A DNA stretch of 64,000 bases. Origin: Cenococcum geophilum 1.58 (lineage: Eukaryota; Ascomycota; Dothideomycetes; Gloniales; Gloniaceae). Both the position numbers and the translations under genes were made by a program. Positions 33,354-43,283 of the stretch are shown piece after piece; the first letter of the stretch is position 1; the number at the start of each line of letters is the position of its first letter. The stretch lies in assembly GCA_001692895.1 (NCBI GenBank), contig KV748180.1, positions 3,094,195-3,158,194 on the forward strand, read 5' to 3'. Under the pieces are notes generated by a model. That model made no database searches, was not told the origin of the DNA, and was given only the letters and a program-made list of their open reading frames with translations.

Positions 33354-34868
33354 CATTCTCTATTTACGGCTTATATTCTTTATTTATTGGTTCCTAAGGG
33401 TATATAGGATTAAGTGGCGTTAAGGTCTATAGGGTTATATATAGGGCTTTTAGGTCTTAAAGACGGATCGCGCTTTAGGGTATATATTGGTTTTATAGAG
33501 TTTTAAATATAAGGTGTAGTTGGCTTTAGAGAACGGGTCTACTTATTATATTAGAGGTCTTTATTAATTCATTAATATATTATAGCAAATTTAGGTAAGT
33601 TTTTTAGCAGTTCTCTACCTACTAACTATACTCTAATTTTATCCGAGATAGCTTAACAGAGAGTAGTAACTCTAGCGGCTTTATTTTAATCTAGTTTACT
33701 AATAAGGCCTAAAAATTCTAAAAAGAAGCTAGTAAAGTCTTGGTTCCATTATTATAGGTTTTTAAGTTTAGTAACAGCTATATATTCGCAGCTAGTATTA
33801 TTATATATTTATTCTAATAAAGAGATAAAGATTTTAAAATTAACGAAGGTGCTATTATAGAAGAATAGGTCCATAGTTTATACAGCGTCTTTACTTAAAT
33901 AAGACATTCTATAGCTAATCTTGCTAGCTTTAGTAGGGTATCGGTTATAGTTTACTAAAAGTTTAAAACGGAGCTTAGTTATAAAGGGATGTAGGTTATT
34001 TTAATTTCTATTAAATATTAGAGGGTTAAGAAGCCTTTTAGATTTCGCGCGTTAGGAAAAAATTTACTAGCATTTAGCGAGCACCTCACTGCACTTCGCC
34101 GCACTTCGCCGCATTAAAAACAGACCATAGGCATTAAGTAGTATCTAGACAGCTATATATTATATATTATAAAAAAAAATTTATATTTAGATAGCGTATT
34201 AGATATAGTATATTATGTAATTTTTATATACATTACTTATAAATTACAGAAGTTATTTAACTTTTAATAAAATATTGAAAAAATGCAAAAAAAAATTTTA
34301 TACTTTATTAAAAGTTAAATAACTTCTGTAATTTATAAGTAATATATATAAAAAATTACATAATATACTATATCTAATGTGCTATCTAAATATAAATTTT
34401 TTTTTTATAATATATAATATATAGCTGTCTAGATGCTGCTTAATGCCTATGGTCTATTTTTAATGCGGCGAAGTGCGGCGAAGTGTAGCGAGGTGCTCGC
34501 TAAATGCTAGTAAATTTTTTCCTAACGCGGTAGGTACTAGGTTTATTATAGGTATAGATTAAGCTATTAGTACTAATTTAGGGTTTATATTCGGTGGGTT
34601 AGGTTTATATATAGTTATTTTAATTTCATTTACAGGTGTTACTATTAGGGTCTCTAGCGCGAGTACTTTAGCGTTATAAAGTTCTTATATATATTGCTTT
34701 AATTAATTACTAATACTAAGCTTTTAGTATAGTTTATTACTAGGCCAAGGCATCTATAAAGAACTGTTATATTATTGTTATTTATTCCCTAACTAGGGCT
34801 ATAATAGTTAACGTGGCGGATTTAAGTTTATTTACTATTTTAAGGGTATTAGTATTAATATAACGTAA
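33354..34868 (-). pseudogene. Gypsy B gag region (broken, carries a palindrome)
   Basis: This is the 5' internal part of gypsy B on the minus strand, next to its 5' LTR. By position it is gag. No zinc knuckle was recognised and stops are dense. The stretch 34048-34529 is a separate palindromic insertion, so gag sequence is 33354-34047 and 34530-34868. Confidence 0.6.
34048..34529. mobile_element. 482-bp fold-back (palindromic) element
   Basis: The two halves are near-perfect reverse complements. It opens CGCGTTAGGAAAAAATTTAC and closes with the complement; each arm is about 225-230 bp, separated by an A/T-only loop near 34265-34300. The outer 80 bp of each arm are GC-mixed (ACTTCGCCGCACTTCGCCGC), the inner parts almost pure A/T. 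It carries no coding capacity, so it looks like a fold-back MITE. Flanks allow at most a CG or GCG duplication and no TA TSD, so the superfamily is unknown. Confidence 0.8.
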
Positions 34869-35180
34869 TAAAAGGGCGCGGAGAGACTTTAGGGAAGATT
34901 TAAAGGAATAATATAAATTTTATCTAAATCTAAGGGTATATAGCTCTCGCTAAGAATAAGACGTTACGTAAAAAAGAGAAGGGAATAACAAGAGAATTAT
35001 ATAATTAAATAGTTAGGGGCTTAGTAGTCGATGCGTGCGCATATACGCACGCGGTCTTTAATGGACTTTAGTAAAAGTTAATCAAGCTAGCAGAATTCGG
35101 TCAAAGCGTCGGAATTTATCTGTCGAGTGTTTTACTAAGACATTCCTACTATAACTAGGCTAGTCCCATTATAGTTAACA
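34869..35180 (-). repeat. Gypsy B 5' LTR
   Basis: 312 bp, homologous to 3588-3892. The minus-strand start reads TGTTAACTATAATGGG; the other end is CGCGCCCTTTTA. This copy keeps CA/TG dinucleotides that are TA in the 3588 copy. Confidence 0.85.
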
Positions 35181-35875
35181 AATGTTAAACTTATAGAGAC
35201 GTATCTATAACGCCTACGCCTTACACATAAGGCAGCGGCGGCGTCAATAATGCACGCCTAATAGCTTTAGGTAAAATACTACAATCGTCACCATCTGGCT
35301 AAGCATTTCGCCGTTAGTAAATAAGTCCTACTCTCTTCCAAGAACATCCGCACGAAACGTCTATATAAAAAGCTTAACTACAAGTTTATAGGACCATTTT
35401 AGATCCTAAAGCGTGTAGGGCAGCAAGTATATAAGCTAGAGCTTCTACCTACTATAGCACAGCTCTACCTAGTCTTTTATATCTCCCTACTAGAGCCTTA
35501 TAGGTCACGCCCTAGGTTTTAACCCCTAGCAGTAAAAGAGCTTAAGGAAGGCAGCTAGGAAGTAGAAGCAATTATCGCCTACTAAGATCGTGCTAAACAA
35601 CCATAGTACCTTATTAAATAGCTAGGATGGCTAAATAAGTATAACAAATGGAAATATAAGACAGAACTTAAGAATTGATAATAACTACTAGATAAGTACC
35701 GTAAGCGAAATACCCTAGCCTTATAGCCAAAGCGTAGGCGAAAAGTAAGCGCCGCTATTAAAATATAACCTATATTAAAGCGGAACAGAGGACGTTTAAA
35801 GGGATTAAAGAATAAGTAACAATTGCTATAATTTACAGGCGAGGCCACGGCGTATACTGGCAATAAAGCTTAATT
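35181..35875 (+). pseudogene. Gypsy A integrase C-terminus and chromodomain
   Basis: This is the continuation of the frame cut at 3587: NVKLIET, then YYNRHHLAKHFAV, KNIRTKRLYKKLNYKFIGPF (GPY/F module near 35365-35400), QQVYKLELLPTIAQLYLVFY and ISLLEPYRSRPRF. A chromodomain-like segment, VEAIIAYxDRAKQPxYLIKW followed by LGWLNKYNKWKY, lies at 35565-35660, marking a chromovirus. A basic tail follows. The minus-strand frame at 35582-35863 is a shadow. Confidence 0.9.
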
Positions 35876-36668
35876 TAGAAAGCACCCTTCCTAGACCTAG
35901 TCTGTTACTCTATACCAGCTAAGCAGATTATTTATATATTAGAGAACAGGCCCGTTTATAACTAGGGTTTATTTAACTAGAGTTTATAACCTACTAGTGA
36001 CCCACTAGTAGTAACCTATACTAATAACTTATACTATTCCACGTATATACTACGTAAATAACGCATAAGGCTAAAATATGGGTTAGTGGCGGATCTAATA
36101 GGTATATAGCCTTACCGTCCTAATCTAGCTATATATAAATAACCTATAACCTACCCACAAAGTATATACGGCGCTACGCCGGTATAGCATAAGGCTAAAG
36201 CAGGGTTAGTAGCGGATTTAATAGGTATATAGCCTTACCGTCTACAAATCTGGCTGTATATAAATAACCTATAACCTACTCGCGAGGTACTAGCGACCTA
36301 CCTATATAAATAAGCTTTGGAATATTTCTGGTCTACTAAATTTAGGCAACAGTATTAAGCTCTACTAGCTTTACCTATTAAATGGACTAATTAGGATTTT
36401 CTATACTAGGTATATAAAATCGCTACTAGCTTAGTTAAATGCGGGGGAGTCTTAGCAAGGCTAATCTAACTAATTAGACAACTTTAGCCACCAGTTAAAG
36501 TTCCTTAATATCTTCGCGCCGCGTATATATACTACCTATCTCTCTATACGCAAAATCAAGACGCTCTTTCCCCTCCAAATTTTTTCCTTACTAAGGTTTT
36601 TTATGGGGTTTTATTAAGGCTTAAGTATATAAAGGATCGGGGACAACCCTTTTTAAAGGGGGGGGCAT
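35876..36668 (+). repeat. Gypsy A 3' untranslated region with tandem duplication
   Basis: No coding sequence was recognised here. Two direct copies of about 105-115 bp lie at roughly 36067-36180 and 36187-36300; each has GGTTAGT(G/A)GCGGAT, ATAGCCTTACCGTC and AAATAACCTATAACCTAC. A segment at 36385-36520 is shared with gypsy B (4010-4150). The polypurine tract TTTAAAGGGGGGGG ends at 36665. Confidence 0.75.
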
Positions 36669-36880
36669 TGTCAGGTAAAACCTAAGTAGATAGTTATATA
36701 GCCGCAAGGTATAGGCAACCCTAGGGCAACCTAGGGATGACTCGCCTATAAGGTACGTGCTCTATACATACCTAGGGAAAACCCTTTCTACCTCGCACAC
36801 AGACTCCTCCTTTTCCCTTAAGGATTCGTCTCTGTCTATACAATACACCTATTGTTCTATCATTGGACTCCCTATCTACA
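36669..36880 (+). repeat. Gypsy A 3' LTR
   Basis: 212 bp, starting TGTCAGGTAAAACC right after the polypurine tract and ending CCTATCTACA. The end is placed there because hAT coding sequence begins directly after it. The 5' LTR is outside the window, so length and the presumed TSD (TCCTT, 36881-36885) are predictions. Confidence 0.75.
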
Positions 36881-37546
36881 TCCTTACCTTATATGTTCTG
36901 CTTTAGCTAATATAGCTAGTATAGAAAGGATATTGGAGGCTTTACCTACTAGATAATTAGAATAAATAACATTAGAAAGAGAAGGTATACTTATAGTAAT
37001 AAACCGTTCGAATTTATCCTCTATAGAGGCCCACTTAAGTTAATCTGGATACTTCCATTACGTATAGGTGTTTATAATAAAATCTAGGTTAATTAGCTAA
37101 TTCTTATCACTATTAATTAGCGTATACTTATATTCCTTCTGCTAAAGCCTTTAGGCAGATTTAACTACTTACTTAATTATACCTTTATTATAAAGTTCTA
37201 GTAGCCTCTAGTAATTATCTAGATACTGTTTTTAAAGCGTTAGATTAAGAAGTAAGGCGGCGGCGTACGCAGAAGTCTAATCTGTTAAATTGTAGTACTT
37301 ATTAAAAGCAATCTATATAGTAAGTAGAGACGCTAAAAGATTTTGATTTAAGGCGTACTCTTCTTGCTTACTTTTAGCGTAATCTATAAGGAAATCTGTA
37401 CTCTATAGAACCTTATTAAATATAGTTTAATCGCCTTTTATAGACTTTATAGCGTCTTTAAAAGGCTTTAAGATTGCGGCTATCTTACGGATAGTCTCCT
37501 ACTCGTTATTACTGAGCTAATTCTTAGATAGATTTACGGAGTTCTT
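36881..37546 (-). pseudogene. hAT transposase, C-terminal part
   Basis: Minus-strand translation from 37546 down gives NNExETIRKIAAILKPFKDA, IKSIKGD, TIFNKVLxSTDFLIDYAKSK, IAFNKYYNLTD and AYAAALLLNLTLxKQYLDNY, all matching the central part of hAT transposases (PF..ATK..EG, YxxTD..xYAAAxxLxP). At the low end ASNILSILAILAKAEHI corresponds to the conserved SIPAMSAExERVF of the dimerisation region. The protein is cut by gypsy A at 36880. This pseudogene is the oldest layer visible. Confidence 0.82.
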
Positions 37547-37554
37547 TTTAATAA

Positions 37555-38202
37555 GGCCAGCGGTAAATTGACACCCCCTAATTGATATGCGGACACCCCC
37601 CAATTGATACGCGGACACCCCCCACTGATTGAGTTTAGTTCCTTCTTAATCAAGTTAGAATATCACGTGAATTTAAGTTGTTTGCATCCACATCGCGAAA
37701 ATTAAATTGTTAAAACGTAACCCTTATGACCGTAATGCCTCAATTGCGCAGTACCCTGTGAGGCACTGCGTGAACTTATTTGGGTGCTGCTCCCTCTGCT
37801 TGATGTCTACGAACCGCCTCTGCGGGCACGCCCGCCCTCGCGTCTGCGCCTGCGCCCGCGCCCGCGCCGCGTCCACGCGCACGCGCACGTCCACGCGTAG
37901 TATACCCGGTACTTTGTTCGAATGCTGATGACTCGCAATGGGTCGATGTATTAACGCGAACAAAGCCAGCCGCGGCGGCCCTCAACAGTTAGAGGCTGGG
38001 AGGAAATAGGTAAGGCAAATGCGAGGTAATGTTTTGGGTATGGGCGCGCGACGGTCGCGCACTGATGCGGATGCAAACAACTTAAATTCACGTGATATTC
38101 TAACTTGATCAGGAAGGAACTAAACTCAATCAGTGGGGGGTGTCCGTGTATCAATTAGGGGTGTCCGCATATCAATTAGGGGGTGTCAATTTACCGCTGG
38201 CC
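37555..38202. mobile_element. 648-bp TIR element with GC-rich core (non-autonomous)
   Basis: Terminal inverted repeats of about 140 bp (37555-37696 and 38062-38202) begin GGCCAGCGGTAAATTGACAC. A perfect 8-bp TSD, TTTAATAA, flanks it (37547-37554 and 38203-38210). Each TIR holds two direct copies of a 22-bp unit around AATTGATACGCGGACACCCC, like transposase-binding subterminal repeats. The core, about 37700-38060, is GC-rich and rich in CG, CA and TG, unlike everything around. The 8-bp TSD fits hAT (also P, Merlin or KDZ groups). Overlapping open frames on both strands are composition artefacts. Confidence 0.9.
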
Positions 38203-38245
38203 TTTAATAAAGACTTAAATTAAACTCTTAAGATCAATTACTAAC
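38203..38245 (-). pseudogene. hAT transposase, short middle piece
   Basis: Forty-three bases of the hAT gene lie between the TIR element's TSD and the TSD (CTAAC, 38241-38245) of gypsy G. Too short to read alone; its identity follows from both neighbouring hAT pieces. Confidence 0.65.
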
Positions 38246-38455
38246 TGTTACGGCTCGTACAAATGCCTCTGAACCGAAGCTTGTAGAATGCTATATTACG
38301 AAGATACTAAGCTAAAAAGAAGGAAAAGGGGTCGCTAGGACCGATGTAAATAAATATATAGGGTGAGCCGCTAAGGCGCTAGCTTTGGGCGGGCCAATCG
38401 CAGGTCAGCAGAATATGGCAGAATTTGGTAGGTAATGTGCAATAGCGCCGTTATA
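38246..38455 (-). repeat. Gypsy G 3' LTR
   Basis: Plus-strand reading from TGTTACGGCTCGTACAAATG to GCGCCGTTATA. It matches 48952-49161 closely; a third, diverged copy in the other orientation is the solo LTR at 49268-49453. Confidence 0.93.
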
Positions 38456-38540
38456 TTACCCCCCTCTTTAAAAGAAAGCCTGCCCTTAGGCTTAGTTAGA
38501 AATAGGGTAGCACTAGGCTTATAAATATAGGATTATAAAA
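38456..38540 (-). other. Gypsy G polypurine tract and 3' end
   Basis: The minus strand reads GGCTTTCTTTTAAAGAGGGG up to the LTR. About 70 bp of non-coding G sequence follow before the Ngaro insertion. Confidence 0.75.
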
Positions 38541-38645
38541 TAGACATGTCTATATGGCTAAGCGAGCACTATAGCAGCACCCCTGTATCTCAGCAACACT
38601 AACATCATCAACATTTACAAAATTGAGCCTTGCTTGCTTGCTTTC
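38541..38645 (+). repeat. Ngaro split repeat A1
   Basis: 105 bp, TAGACATGTCTATATGGC to TTGCTTGCTTTC. Its partner A2 is 42954-43058. The unit opens with the palindrome GACATGTC (GACATATC in A2), a plausible recombinase-binding site. Confidence 0.88.
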
Positions 38646-39850
38646 TATATTAGTCTCATTTAAGAGCTAATGCCTTATTTACTTAATTTCTAATAATTAA
38701 TTGTTGCTGTTAATAACTTAATAACCTATACGCTCGTCTAAACCTTCGTAAATCGTCCGTAAAAACCTTAAAAACTTAACTAATAACGATATACTTGACG
38801 AGCTAAACTCCTTAAAGGTTACCTACTAGTCTCCCTTACCTTCCCCTATACCTTTAGGCGATACGCCAGCGTCACAGTCTCTATCCTCTATAATGGCGCC
38901 TCTCTCCGCGGCTTAACGCGAGACTTTAGCTGCTGAAAAAGCTAAAGAATGGCTTTAGTAACTATATAAGGAGGACCTAAGGATTAGAAGTGCTTAGGTA
39001 AAGGAGGTTAAGGACTAGGCAACCAATTAGAAAATAAAACTCCTTTAGGAACAGGAAGACCGTACTAAAATACTACGCGTCTAAAAAAAACAGGAAGATT
39101 AGGCGACTAAACTCTATATATTAAGCCTCGCTATAGTAATAGCAAGATTAGCTACGGTAGTGTTATTCTTAACCCCAATTAATAAACTAGGTAAGTTGCT
39201 CCTATCTATAGCTAATATCCTAAATACCTTCCTCCCTGGCGTCCCGAATAAAGAGATACTTAAGGTATTTTAGGGTACTTTCTTGCCTAATAACCTCTCT
39301 CGCCTCTAGATACACTAGCTCTGGTCTAAGCCTCAGAATAATATCCTTATTATTAATAGCGTCCTTTCTATAAGACCGAAAGAAGGGATAATAAAGGACT
39401 ACCCGTCTGTTAAAGTGTGGGTAAAGGGCTTCCTTAACTATATAATAATTTTAATTGTTATATATAAGAATCTTTCAGTAGATCTTATTCCCTAAATGCT
39501 TGCCTTCTATAATTAAGTTATCTAGCTATCTACCACCTACTAAATTACTCCCTTAATAACTATGGCCTTGGAGCACCACTTTATAGTTATTTAAAAGAAC
39601 TAGTTAGAGCTAGCTAACTAGAAGATCTCTAGTAACTTCCTAGATATTTATTACAATCCTAGTACTTATAAATCCGCATCTATCTTAAAACGCGCGTAAG
39701 TAAGTACTAATATCTTAAGGACCTATTATAGCTTTAATAGAGGGAAGTGTAACTTAGGTAAGGATTATAAGTTCCTATATACCTATAGCAAGTACGGTAG
39801 CCCGTATGCTGCGAGAAATTATAAGTAGTAATTACTAGAGGAAAGTGTTA
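38646..39850 (+). pseudogene. Ngaro gag-like ORF (broken)
   Basis: An N-terminal Ser/Pro-rich segment (LPSPIPLGDTPASQSLSS near 38835-38890) and a charged coiled-coil-like stretch (AAEKAKEWL, VKEVKD, EQEDRTKI) lead to a conserved part: GVPNKEILKVFxGTFLPNNL, LSIRPKEGIIKDYPSVKVWV and FLNYIIIL. Near 39725-39835 comes FNRGKCNLGKDYKFLYTYSK followed by YGSPYAARNYK, which fits a CX5CX5CX3HxC plus CX2CX3HX4C cluster with several Cys/His changed to Tyr. This is typical of DIRS/Ngaro ORF1 proteins. Confidence 0.8.
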
Positions 39851-40149
39851 ATAAGGAAAAGGAAGAGGAGGAAGAGGATTTTATTAAGCTATACCTATAC
39901 TCCGCCGAAACCGTGCTCTACCCTTATAGTACAGGTAGGCTAAATACTATACTATTATTTCTAGTCTTTCTGCCCTCCTCTCCTTTATAGGACTCTCCCT
40001 TCCCTTTAATTATTTAAGCGTGGGGGCGTTATCTATCCCTATACCCCGGCAACCTTTAATATAATATTATTGGTATCTTAAAGTTCGGATGCCAGATTAG
40101 GGCAGACTTAGAAATTAAGCTCCTCTCCTAAAAAAACTAAGCCTTAATA

Positions 40150-41560
40150 GCCGCAAATACGGTCCTAATCTTAGAGAAGATTAGCGCCGATTTAGACATA
40201 GGTAGGATTGTAATAGTAACGTCTTCCGTTATATCTTTGCCGCTAGGTTTAGTACCTAAAGCGGATAGGGGATAGCGCCGTATTTATAACTTATTCTTAC
40301 TATCTAGCTGATCTGTTAACGACTTAATCCCTATAGCATTTGCTATACTATAATATTTAATAGTTAATTAGGTTCTCTAACACGTTATATGTGCAGGCCG
40401 TAGTTATATAATTATTAAGAGGGATATTAAGGACGCCTTTCGGAATATTCCACTTTCTATTAAAGCTTAATGCCTTATAGGGTTCTCCTAGAAGGGTGTA
40501 GTATATTTTAAACGTTGCCTCTTATTTAGCCTTTAAACTGCACCCTTTTTATTTAATCTTTTTATAGAGGGATTCTACTGGATACTTATTTAACATATCC
40601 TAAACGCCGCCTTAGAGCACTATCTAGATAACTTTATCTTTATACTCTCTAACGCTTCTATCCTCCCTTAATTGCTTAGTGTATATAACTAATTAAGTAA
40701 TAAATTAGGTATCCTATAAAACGAATTAAAGAATATTAAAGGCACTACGGCTAAAGTCCTAGGTTATATTATAGATACTCTAAAGTCTAAGCTGCGTCTT
40801 TCTCCTTTAAAACAGGCTACTACGATTAAGGAGATTGATAAAGCGTTAAGTGGTAGATCCCTAACGCTAATTTAGAGTTAAAAACTGGCTGGTAGACTTG
40901 CTTAGAGCGCCCGGGTAATTAGGCTTAGGCGTTTATACAACCGCTCTATCTAGGAGTTTATCTCCACTTTTATAAAGGTAGGTGGTTATCCTTACTAACG
41001 GCTAATAGCTGAACTTCGCCAAGACTTATTATAGTGGAGGGATGCTCTTACCCTTTTAAATAGTATCCTCTTCTTTAATAATACGGATTAAAAATAATTC
41101 CATCTCTTCTTAGATATATTTAGGATTCTTAGTTACAGGGCCTTCTTCTTCCTTAAAGATTCTTAAGGGATAATATGGCCGCCCTATTTGGTATCTCTAC
41201 CCTAAGACGATTCTTTAAGCTGCTACCCTAATATAGAATACCGCCTTGCCCTAATTAATAAGTGGGAGGTCTAAGCGATTACGACCTCGTTCTAGCTCTA
41301 GGCAATATAGTAAGAGTATAACTTAGTCTGTATCCATATGGATAATATAGTAGCACTTTTAGAATTCTAAAATACGGTAGTAAAAGGACTAGGTAATTAC
41401 CCGCTCTATAAAATCCTCTAACTAGCCACAGCTTATAATATTACGCTCTATATAGAGTAGGTTTCCTCTATAGAAAACGGGCTAGCTAATACTCTATCTC
41501 GTTTTAATCGCGATAGGGTATTATTACTATGCCCGTATTAGGATACTTCTAATTTACTAT
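40150..41560 (+). pseudogene. Ngaro reverse transcriptase and RNase H (broken)
   Basis: Readable RT blocks at 40420-40655 are IIKRDIKDAFRNIPLSIKA, CLIGFSWKGVVYFKRCLLF, TAPFLFNLFIEGFYWILI and LEHYLDNFIFILSN (YLDD with one Asp to Asn). The IKDAFRxIP and FGLRTAPxxF blocks are specific to DIRS-order RTs rather than gypsy. A thumb and RNase H should extend to about 41500 (SIENGLANTLSRFNR near 41470-41510 marks its end). In-frame stops are common. Confidence 0.85.
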
Positions 41561-41689
41561 TACTATACGCTTCTTTATTATATTTAATCTAACGCTAAAA
41601 TAGGAGATCTGGTCCCTCTTAAAGACCCCCTACCTAATTTCTAGATTAAGGTAAAAGCCCCCTTAGAATACTTTGGCTAACTATTATAG

Positions 41690-42570
41690 CATAGCCTCTT
41701 TAATAGAATAAGAGATTTATATCGTCCCGCAATTAAGAGTTAAGAGGGCTACTGCAACTTTTATAGAGCGGTAAAATACCTAGTGTCCCTCTACTACCTA
41801 GGAGAATGGATTACCTAACGGATCTTTAGTAATACTAGTCTAGGAATAAGCCGTATTAAGCCTACTATAGTTAGAGCCTACGTCTCCGCAATTTAATCCC
41901 ACCATATTAACGCTAATTATGACACCTCTGTCTTTAATAATCCTATTATTAAGAGGATCCTAGACAGTACAACATCTATAAATCCCTCTACTACGGCTAA
42001 AAGATTGCTAATTACTAAAGATATTCTCGCCTAATTGGTTACCCTAAATGCCCAATCCGTTAAGGATCTTAACTTTAACGCTACTGTTACTACGGCCTTT
42101 ACGGGATTCCTTTATTTAGGCAAGATTACCTATACTAAGGCTTAGAAAGATAGCTATGCCTTCTCTACTATAAAATATACCAGAAATAATATAACGCTGG
42201 TAGAGGACTATATAATATTACGTCTAAAGTATAGTAAAACGGACGTTAATTACTAAGAAGTCTTAATTATAATTGCCGCTTTAGGGTAACCTAAATACGC
42301 AGTTTAAGCTATAAAATACCTGTTTAAAAATAACCCCTAACCCAGAAACGCCCCTCTCTTTTACTTTAAGAGATTAGCCTTTATAAGCTACGTAGTTAGG
42401 AATAAGCTAAAGTATAAAGTCGCCGCTTTTAGCCTCTACTTTAAGCTCTATAACGGATACTTGTTTTAAAAAGGTACTGCTTAATATACTTAAGATAATG
42501 GTTTTATGGACGGCTAAATATAGTAACTAAGCCGGTGGTCCTTATAAGCGTTCTAGCTTTACTATTTATT
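41690..42570 (+). pseudogene. Ngaro tyrosine recombinase (broken)
   Basis: The frame reads YLVSLYYLGEWIT, ISRIKPTIVRAYVSAI, TAKRLLITKDILA and VTTAFTGFLYLGKITYTKA (box I: GFLRLGE with the catalytic Arg now Tyr, both bases of CG changed). Then IIAALG, NAPLFYF, NGYLFxKGTAxYT (HSFRKG box, His and Arg lost), DNGFMDG and, at about 42528-42568, LSRWSLxAFxLYY (GRWSS.AF.LYF with the nucleophile Tyr). This protein would integrate a circular DNA copy. The short plus frame at 42535-42720 is a shadow. Confidence 0.88.
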
Positions 42571-42798
42571 ATCCCCAAAAAACCTATTTTAGCTAAGTGT
42601 AAACTTCTAACGTGGAACGCTAATACCGTTCTTATTATTACTTGCCCTAAATATAATAGGCGAAGGTATTTAGGTATAACGGCATGCAGGAGTGCCTATT
42701 TTGGCACTCTAATATATTAACTTAAATCTCTCCTTTCCCCCCCTTTTTTATTTTTTATTTTTTATTCCCCCTACTCTACCTTATGTAGTACGGGCGCT
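42571..42798 (+). other. Ngaro 3' non-coding region
   Basis: After the recombinase comes AT-rich non-coding sequence with a T-rich run (42740-42770, CTTTTTTATTTTTTATTTTT) before repeat B1. No gene was seen. Confidence 0.6.
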
Positions 42799-42953
42799 GC
42801 GCTTCTAGGTCTATAGGTATTACGTTTAGTTAAGGTAAGGCAATCCCCTGTAAATAGCCTTACGAATATACCCATTCTTAATTAATACCTTTAAGCCCGT
42901 ACCCACTAATTAGATTAATTAATCCTCTTCTCCGCAAGCGTGTAAATAATAGA
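42799..42953 (+). repeat. Ngaro split repeat B1
   Basis: About 155 bp, with GTCTATAGGTATTACG near its start, TTAAGCCCGTACCCACTAAT and GTGTAAATAATAGA at its end. Partner B2 is 43129-43283. The left boundary is approximate. Confidence 0.85.
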
Positions 42954-43058
42954 TGGACATATCTATGTGGCTAAGCAAGCACTGCAGCAGCACCCCTGCA
43001 TCTCAGTAACACTAATATTATCAATATTTACAAAATTGAGCCTTGCTTGCTTGCTTTC
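42954..43058 (+). repeat. Ngaro split repeat A2
   Basis: 105 bp, TGGACATATCTATGTGGC to TTGCTTGCTTTC. It abuts B1 directly, giving the B1-A2 junction expected for split direct repeats. Confidence 0.88.
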
Positions 43059-43128
43059 CCTCCCACCTATACCTTTTTCTTTGGTTGCATATTTTAGGCT
43101 TTATAAATAGATATTATAGCGATATGCT

Positions 43129-43283
43129 TGCGCACGGGTCTATGGGCATTACGTTTAGTTAAGGCAGGGCAATCCCCTGTAAATGGCCTTGCGAATATAC
43201 CCATTCTTAATTAATGCCTTTAAGCCCGTACCCACCAATTAGATTAATTAATCCTCTTCTCTGTAAGCGTGTGAATAATAGAT
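43129..43283 (+). repeat. Ngaro split repeat B2
   Basis: About 155 bp, starting near TGCGCACGGGTCTATGGGC and ending GTGTGAATAATAGAT. It marks the right end of the element. About 70 bp of unmatched sequence lie between A2 and B2. Confidence 0.85.

Larger units (their letters stand above)
3588..35180 (-). mobile_element. Gypsy element B, complete but split by three insertions
   Basis: This minus-strand Ty3/gypsy element is inserted in the integrase of element A. Its two LTRs (3588-3892 and 34869-35180) are about 305-312 bp and clearly homologous. Internal pieces are 3893-7299, 24551-25392, 33354-34047 and 34530-34868. It is interrupted by copia C, gypsy D1 and a palindromic element. A polypurine tract on the minus strand abuts the low-coordinate LTR, which confirms the orientation. 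The flanks (CAATA on the left, CAAAT or AATGT on the right) do not give a clean TSD, perhaps through indels or RIP. Confidence 0.85.
38541..43283 (+). mobile_element. Ngaro-type tyrosine-recombinase retrotransposon
   Basis: This 4.7-kb plus-strand element has the split direct repeats of PAT/Ngaro elements: A1 (38541-38645), coding region, B1 (about 42799-42953), A2 (42954-43058), B2 (about 43129-43283). A1/A2 are 105 bp and B1/B2 about 155 bp. The coding region holds a gag-like protein with Cys/His clusters, an RT of the DIRS order and a tyrosine recombinase ending in a GRW...LYY box. No methyltransferase space exists between RT and recombinase, which favours Ngaro over PAT or DIRS. As expected for recombinase integration, no TSD is apparent. 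Confidence 0.88.

Noticed and set aside
34048..34529. Replication origin or centromeric palindrome
   Set aside because: Nothing beyond the palindrome and its A/T-rich centre supports an origin; the defined ends inside gypsy B fit a mobile element better.
37707..38154. Several overlapping open frames on both strands in the GC-rich core (37707-37928 +, 37724-37963 -, 37776-37985 -, 37951-38154 -)
   Set aside because: They overlap one another in different frames, are low-complexity Arg/Ala/Cys/Thr sequence, and part of them lies in the TIR. GC-rich DNA without stops explains them.
38246..38455. A segmental duplication explaining the repeats at 38246 and 48952 (and similarly 25398 and 32924)
   Set aside because: Equal lengths, TG...CA ends, flanking TSDs, adjacent polypurine tracts and pol genes between them show that they are LTR pairs.
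38541..43283. LINE identity for the element inside gypsy G
   Set aside because: The first impression came from the RT without adjacent LTRs, but the RT blocks are of DIRS order, a tyrosine recombinase follows, and split direct repeats replace a poly-A tail and TSD.
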